DNA of 64,000 nt from Leishmania panamensis (taxonomy: Eukaryota > Euglenozoa > Kinetoplastea > Trypanosomatida > Trypanosomatidae), in the NCBI RefSeq assembly GCF_000755165.1, contig NC_025866.1:1853474-1917473 (forward strand), given 5' to 3'. Numbering within the stretch: position 1 is the stretch's first letter; each line of letters opens with the position of its first letter. The notes under the pieces are model-generated. The model saw only the letters and a program-made list of their open reading frames with translations. It did not search any database and was not told the DNA's origin. Below are positions 59,112 through 64,000 of this stretch, in pieces. A program made the position numbers and the translations under genes.

Positions 59112-60740
59112 ATGCTCGCGCCGAAAGGAAGTGTGTGGTGCGGTAGCAACTGCGGCAGCCCAAGTATCCGTGTCGGCCCCCATCTACGCAAAACGACGCC
59201 CTGGATGCCTTGGCACACCCTACTCTGTCAACGCCGCTGCTTTCAAGTGATCCAGCGTGGCCACGACCTGCCACAGAAGTCGCTCTATGACAAGCTTGGC
59301 TTCGCCAAAGACACCGAGGCGCGTGTTGTGCGGCGCAGCACCACTGAGCTACGACAGGCACTGCTGCGACGCGTCGAAGAGCTAAAGGACCCAGTGAATG
59401 ACCCAGCGGACAAGAAACGAGTGGCAGAGCTGAAGGACGCGTACACCCGCCTGCAGGACGACTGCTTCCGCACTAACTACACAAGTCACTACTACGCCTC
59501 CAACGACGCTCGACTACACGTTCTCTGCGACGGCGGTCAGGTGGCCGCCAACTTCAATCCAGAACACCAACACTTCACTTATGTGGACCATGCCATTGAC
59601 CGCGAGAGCACTAGCAGCGGTGTTGACTTCTCCTTGGCAAGCGGGACGGCTCGTGGATCAGCTTCGGGCGCTAGGCTATCCAGCCGCAGCGAGGTACCGA
59701 CGGCGGAGGCGCTAGGTGATGCCTTCCGAAACGCCACCGGCGTAGGCGAGAACGCCAGTGGCGCCACCTCGTCGAACGCCACCGCTTACAAGGCTGCGGA
59801 CGCAGCAGGGCCGCTGAACGGCACCGACATCACCCACTTGCTCCGCATCACCCTCGAGCAGAGTCTAGCAGGCTGTGAAGTGGAGATAGTGATCCACAAA
59901 AATGTCCGCTGTGCTAAGTGTCGCGGCTCGGGTCGGCAACAGCTTCGGACACCGCGGAAGTGCCCGCAGTGTCTGGGCCGTGGCTCTGTGCACATGCCAA
60001 GCGCCACCTATGACATTGAACGCCGGTGCCTCTACTGCGGTGGCGAGGGGACCGTACCGGCCCCGCCGTGCCGCACATGCGATGGCCGCGGCATTCAGCC
60101 CCACCAGGCGGTGCGGTTGCCGGTGGGCGTGCCTGCTGGTACCTTGTCCAATTCCCTCTTTCGCCTTCACCACCACGGCCATGACGGGGTGCGTGGCGGC
60201 CATGCTGGTGACGTGCTGGTCACTGTGCTAGTGAGCGAGCACCGCTGTTTCTACCGCAACCCTGAGAGGAGCCACGAGCTGCATGCGATGCTGCCACTGC
60301 CGCTCTCAGTAGCATTACTCGGCGGCCGTGTCAAAGTACGGACGCTGAATGGATTCGGCATGGTGCACGTGCCGCCGTGCGTGCGAAGCGGTGAGGTTCT
60401 CCCGCTGGATGCGTATGGGGTACCGGATGCCACAGGTCGAGCCTCTGTTGCGGCAGCAGCCCCACATGCGATCCTCTACCACGTCCTGGTGATAATTCCA
60501 AAGGGGGATGCGCTGTCAGGACAGCAAAAAGCGGCACTACAGCGGTACGAGGCGCACCACAACCATTCGTCCATGACAGGGACAGAGGCAGAGGTCTTGG
60601 AGCCGCCTCACACCTTTGGTGGCGAAGTTCCGCAACAACAGACACCAGCGTCATCTGGCAGCACCGTCTCCCGCGCGCAGCTGATGGAAAGCTGCGCTGC
60701 CCTCAAATCTTCGTACAAGCACTGGTTTAGTGCAGGCTAA
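59112..60740 (+). CDS. DnaJ-like protein with zinc fingers but no HPD motif
   Basis: A 542-residue protein of the DnaJ (Hsp40) class. The N-terminal region (SLYDKLGFAKDTEARVVRRS and onward) is J-domain-like but lacks HPD, the tripeptide that activates Hsp70. Four zinc-binding CxxCxGxG repeats follow at residues about 267-327: CAKCRGSG, CPQCLGRG, CLYCGGEG, CRTCDGRG. The C-terminal substrate domain has VRLPVGVPAGT, RGGHAGDVLVTVLV and PLSVALLGGRVKVRTLNG. A Gly/Ser/Ala-rich linker is present at about 170-240. The N-terminus is compatible with mitochondrial import (it is rich in Arg and Cys with few acids). It may be a holdase or a J-like co-factor, not a classical Hsp70 partner. The ATG at 59112 is the first in frame. 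Confidence 0.78.
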   Translation: MLAPKGSVWCGSNCGSPSIRVGPHLRKTTPWMPWHTLLCQRRCFQVIQRGHDLPQKSLYDKLGFAKDTEARVVRRSTTELRQALLRRVEELKDPVNDPADKKRVAELKDAYTRLQDDCFRTNYTSHYYASNDARLHVLCDGGQVAANFNPEHQHFTYVDHAIDRESTSSGVDFSLASGTARGSASGARLSSRSEVPTAEALGDAFRNATGVGENASGATSSNATAYKAADAAGPLNGTDITHLLRITLEQSLAGCEVEIVIHKNVRCAKCRGSGRQQLRTPRKCPQCLGRGSVHMPSATYDIERRCLYCGGEGTVPAPPCRTCDGRGIQPHQAVRLPVGVPAGTLSNSLFRLHHHGHDGVRGGHAGDVLVTVLVSEHRCFYRNPERSHELHAMLPLPLSVALLGGRVKVRTLNGFGMVHVPPCVRSGEVLPLDAYGVPDATGRASVAAAAPHAILYHVLVIIPKGDALSGQQKAALQRYEAHHNHSSMTGTEAEVLEPPHTFGGEVPQQQTPASSGSTVSRAQLMESCAALKSSYKHWFSAG

Positions 60741-61442
60741 CAGCACTCATGAGCCGGTGCAGTTTGTCTTTCACCGATCGCCGTGGCGAATGCGGGTAAC
60801 GTGGATATGTGAGCTCCTCTAGACCTGTGTCTGTGTGTGGGGGTAAAGTGACAAGATCGAAAGTGCAGCAGCGCGATGCACAGGGGGAGAGGGAAGAGGG
60901 AGGGGTGCTGTGCGAAGAAGGTAGAACGCGTCGTTAACACAATGAGCAGGTGAAGTGTTCGATTCAGATTCGATTGCTAGGCAAGAGAAGCACGTGCATC
61001 GACAAGCACAGACACACACAAACACCAATCAGCACAGAACGCACAGCCGTTCTGCGAAAGGTGGGGACAACGGAAAGGCAAGAATTGCTCTACTCCCCCC
61101 ACCACCACCACCATCACCACTACCCTCTCCCTCTTCCCTTTGCTTTCTCGCTCATCCGTAAAAGAGCAAATAGCACAAAGAGAACGACACAGAGAAGACA
61201 CACGGAGACACTTAAAGAATGCAACAAATCTCCTCGGTTTGAAGCAAGCAAACAAGCAAAAAACGATGCTTCAAGACAGGCCTCTGTCTGCCTGTCTGCC
61301 TACCTCCCTGCCTGGGTGTGTGTGTGAAAGTGAACCACTTGCGCAGTACCACACCGTCACGCGAAAAATGCGTGCTTTTTTTTCCATGTTTTCTAGTCTG
61401 TTTTTATCAGCTCTGCTCTCCCTCTCTTTGCCCTCGTGCTGC

Positions 61443-61443
<1 letters not shown>

Positions 61444-61477
<34 letters not shown>
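61444..61477. repeat. GT dinucleotide repeat
   Basis: About 17 consecutive TG/GT units upstream of CTP synthase. It is a simple microsatellite. Confidence 0.9.
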
Positions 61478-61483
<6 letters not shown>

Positions 61484-61770
61484 CTCGCTCAGTGAGTCCG
61501 CGCTTCCTAGAACCCAAACCGCCGAGCAGCTCCGCCGCAGATCTCCGCTCTTTCGCTCACCCTGGCCTGCCTTCTCAAGCCACCCCCCCTCCTCCTCCCA
61601 CTCCACCGCATCACGGAGAGTCCGTCCTCTCTCTCCCTAAAAAATAACCTCAAGCCGAATCGACCCAAAAATACGAAGAAAACCAGAGAAAAAAACGCCT
61701 CAACACACGAAAACGCACAGAGCGGCGTGTCAGTACTGCTGCCTTGTGACCCTCATATTTGGCGCTGGCG

Positions 61771-61806
61771 GCTGCCCTTTTATCCCTCGCTGTTCTCGTG
61801 CGTTAG
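61771..61806 (+). promoter_or_regulatory. Candidate spliced-leader acceptor for CTP synthase
   Basis: The tract CTGCCCTTTTATCCCTCGCT and following bases lead to GCGTTAG (AG 61805-61806), 39 bases before the ATG at 61846. Confidence 0.5.
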
Positions 61807-61845
61807 GCAATAGGCAAAGTCGGTTTTGGCTTGCTGCTGTGACAC

Positions 61846-63648
61846 ATGGCGGAGCGCAAGACCGCGTCAGGTAGTGCGTACTACCTCCCCTCACCGATGC
61901 TTCTGTCGCAGAACCAGAGTGAGGAGCGGGCAAAGTTTGTCGTGGTGAGCGGTGGGGTGTGCAGCTCCCTCGGTAAGGGTATCACGACTAGCGCCATCGG
62001 TGCCTTGCTGCGCGCTGCTGGCTACCGCGTGTGCAGCATCAAGATCGACCCTTATATCAACATTGACGCAGGACTCATGAGCCCGTACGAACATGGTGAG
62101 GTCTACGTGCTCGAAGACGGCGGCGAGGCGGACCTCGACCTCGGCAATTACGAGCGTTGGATGTCGGTTCATCTGACACGCGACCACAATATAACAACCG
62201 GTAAGGTATACCAGAAGCTGTTGACGAAGGAACGCGCTGGAGGCTTTTTGGGCAAGACGGTGCAACTCGTCCCGCACTTCACGAACGAGGTTGTGAACCA
62301 CATCTTTAAGATCTGCCAGACACCCATGAGTGGGTCGAACAAGCGGCCAGAGATTTGCATGATTGAGCTCGGAGGCACAGTGGGCGACATGGAATCGCAA
62401 CCCTTCGTCGAGGCACTGCGCCGCCTGCGCTATTCAATTCTGCCAGAGGACTTCTGTCTCCTGCACACGACGTACCTGCCGGTGTTTGGCGGAACGCAGA
62501 AGACGAAGCCGACGCAGCACAGCTGTCGCGCACTGCTCTCCCTGGGGCTGCATCCCGACTTCCTTGTCTGCCGCAGCGAGCAGCCGCTGGCTGCGGATGT
62601 GAAGGAGAAGCTATCGAACCAGTGCGGTGTGCAGAGCAAGGATATCATCGGCGCCCCCAACGTTAGTTGTCTCTACGAGATTCCCATCGAGTTCGTTGAC
62701 CAGGGCCTGATCGATCGTCTCTCGCACAAACTTCGTCTTCGGCCGAGCGTGCCGCCGATGGATGTGCCGACCTATCAGACCTTCAAGAAGTTCGCGAAAA
62801 TTCTTCAGAACCCAAGCAACCAGAAGGTACGCATCGCTTTTGTTGGCAAGTACGTGACAGGTGGGTCGGACGCGTACTTCTCTGTGCTTCAGTGCTTCGA
62901 ACACTGCCAGCTTATCCTCGGTATCAATGTCGAGGTCTTCTACCTGGAGAGCGAGGAGCTGGAAGGCGAGAACGCCGAGGAGGCAAAGGCGATGCTGCTC
63001 AAGTGCGACGGCATCTTCGTGCCTGGCGGCTTCGGTGTTCGTGGCATCGACGGTAAGGTGAATGCGGTGCGGCTGGCCCGCGAGCACAATATTCCGTACT
63101 TTGGCGTCTGCCTCGGCATGCAGGTGGCCCTCATCGAGTTCGCTCGCAACAAGCTTGGCTGGCAAGATGCGAACAGCGAAGAGTTCGACGCTTCTAGCAC
63201 GCACCAGATGGTTCGCATCATGGACGCAGATCGAGAGCGCATGGGTGCCAACATGCACCTTGGAGCGCGTGAAGTGCACATTGTGGAGTCGAACTCGCAC
63301 ATGAGCGCCATCTACTCTGGTGCCAAGGTTGTACTGGAGCGCCACCGCCACCGCTATGAGGTGAACGCCAAGTACCTTGACGACCTACGCAGAGAAGGCC
63401 TCGTCATCTCCGCCGTCTCAGACCCCGACGCTGGCGCGAGTCTGCGCGTCGAAGCCATCGAAAATCTGTCGCTCAAGTTTTTCTTTGCCGTGCAGTTCCA
63501 CCCGGAGTTTGTCTCCACCCCGCTCGACCCTTCTCCACCCTACCTTGCCTTCTTCGCGGCGGCCGCTGGCAAGGAAGTCAATTGGCCCGCAGAGTGCACC
63601 GGGCGCCGCCTGCCCGTCTCTGCCCAATCAAGCCAAGTGAGCAGTTGA
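61846..63648 (+). CDS. CTP synthase (UTP-ammonia ligase, glutamine-hydrolysing)
   Basis: A 600-residue enzyme that makes CTP from UTP using ATP and glutamine, the last step of cytosolic pyrimidine synthesis. The synthetase domain has VVSGGVCSSLGKGITTSAIG (K44 in the P-loop), SIKIDPYINIDAGLMSPYEH and FGGTQKTKPTQHS. The C-terminal class-I glutamine amidotransferase has VPGGFGVRGIDGK, the nucleophile in GVCLGMQ (C422) and the His/Glu pair in QFHPEF (H552, E554). All expected catalytic residues are present and the length is normal for eukaryotes. The first ATG is used. It is the most secure identification in the window. Confidence 0.96.
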   Translation: MAERKTASGSAYYLPSPMLLSQNQSEERAKFVVVSGGVCSSLGKGITTSAIGALLRAAGYRVCSIKIDPYINIDAGLMSPYEHGEVYVLEDGGEADLDLGNYERWMSVHLTRDHNITTGKVYQKLLTKERAGGFLGKTVQLVPHFTNEVVNHIFKICQTPMSGSNKRPEICMIELGGTVGDMESQPFVEALRRLRYSILPEDFCLLHTTYLPVFGGTQKTKPTQHSCRALLSLGLHPDFLVCRSEQPLAADVKEKLSNQCGVQSKDIIGAPNVSCLYEIPIEFVDQGLIDRLSHKLRLRPSVPPMDVPTYQTFKKFAKILQNPSNQKVRIAFVGKYVTGGSDAYFSVLQCFEHCQLILGINVEVFYLESEELEGENAEEAKAMLLKCDGIFVPGGFGVRGIDGKVNAVRLAREHNIPYFGVCLGMQVALIEFARNKLGWQDANSEEFDASSTHQMVRIMDADRERMGANMHLGAREVHIVESNSHMSAIYSGAKVVLERHRHRYEVNAKYLDDLRREGLVISAVSDPDAGASLRVEAIENLSLKFFFAVQFHPEFVSTPLDPSPPYLAFFAAAAGKEVNWPAECTGRRLPVSAQSSQVSS

Positions 63649-64000
63649 CGTCTTGACGAGAGAACAGAAGGCGACGGGAGGCACTCTTGTTGAGCGTGTT
63701 TGGGGGGGGTGTTGTGGCCTCCGCTTTTCGTGTTCTTGAAGGACGACAGAGTGGGGGAGTGGGGGGAGCATGAAGACTCTCGACGTGGGCGGACGACGAG
63801 AAGCAAAGGAGGGGTTCGAAGCGCGCTTCGTAAAGGACTGCACGCCTGTGAGCGACCCTCTCCCTCTCTCGTTGTGTGTCTGTGCGCTCATCGATTTTTC
63901 GCAAAATCTGCGCGAGCATTGCATACGCCGGAACATTTGGGCGCACACTCCGGAAGGGAAAAAAAGGTGGTGTGTGAGAAGGACGCACATGACCTCCCCC
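63649..64000. other. 3' flank of CTP synthase
   Basis: No gene is recognised. G-rich and CT-rich patches only; probably the 3' UTR and the intergenic region running off the window. Confidence 0.6.

Larger units (their letters stand above)
60741..61845. other. Intergenic/UTR sequence
   Basis: No gene is recognised. A GT repeat of about 34 bases (61444-61477), a CAC patch near 61102-61120 and CT-rich tracts near 61580-61640 are present. A likely acceptor for CTP synthase is listed separately. Confidence 0.65.

Noticed and set aside
61444..61477. GT repeats as replication or regulatory signals
   Set aside because: Such repeats occur all over the intergenic DNA of this window; nothing marks these as special.
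1..64000. tRNA, rRNA, CRISPR arrays or a strand-switch region
   Set aside because: No cloverleaf-type sequence with a GGTTCGA-like T arm, no rRNA-like stretch and no regular spaced repeats were found by eye, and all confident genes face the same way.

Overview
The window looks like a stretch of a Leishmania-type (trypanosomatid) nuclear chromosome. Every convincing gene lies on the + strand and none has an intron. Genes are separated by 0.4 to 2.8 kb of pyrimidine-rich, microsatellite-rich, AG-poor sequence typical of trans-splicing and polyadenylation regions. Coding DNA is GC-rich, and the protein set (mitochondrial PPR protein, delta-tubulin, 9-1-1 clamp Rad1, long low-complexity insertions) fits a flagellated kinetoplastid. 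From memory, Leishmania RAD1 is on chromosome 20, so this may be chromosome-20-like sequence; I could not check that. The species is not decided. There is no strand switch, so the window sits inside one directional gene cluster.

Layout. 2.7-12.6 kb: two tandem paralogous multi-pass membrane metallophosphoesterases whose catalytic cores are identical over hundreds of bases while the flanks have diverged. 13.3-20.1 kb: a NUDT19-like Nudix hydrolase, the checkpoint clamp subunit Rad1, and a protein whose architecture resembles TFIIE-beta. 20.9-28.8 kb: a small unknown protein, a large coiled-coil protein and an Rrp8-like methyltransferase. 29.9-35.8 kb: a divergent FAD-dependent glycerol-3-phosphate dehydrogenase-like protein and a double gamma-glutamylcyclotransferase-like protein, followed by two degenerate SIDER-like retroposon remnants in untranslated sequence. 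38.1-39.2 kb: a broken gene for the ciliary transition-zone membrane protein TMEM231. 40.1-51.2 kb: delta-tubulin, a PPR protein, the RNA polymerase subunit Rpb12, a tiny zinc-ribbon protein, a CinA-like/nucleotidyltransferase fusion, a possible unnoticed 86-residue gene, and mitoribosomal uS15m. 52.3-63.6 kb: a WW/MORN protein, a short unknown protein, an RWDD1/Gir2-like protein, a DnaJ-like protein without HPD, and CTP synthase.

The genes do not form a pathway; trypanosomatid clusters generally group unrelated genes that are transcribed together and matured one by one by spliced-leader addition. Themes that recur are mitochondrial gene expression (PPR, uS15m), nuclear information processing (Rad1, Rpb12, Rrp8, candidate TFIIE-beta), the flagellum and cytoskeleton (delta-tubulin, TMEM231 relic, MORN protein) and nucleotide metabolism (Nudix, CinA/nucleotidyltransferase, CTP synthase). 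The items most worth a second look are the TMEM231 pseudogene, the TFIIE-beta candidate, the gene-conversion mosaic and the 86-residue gene.
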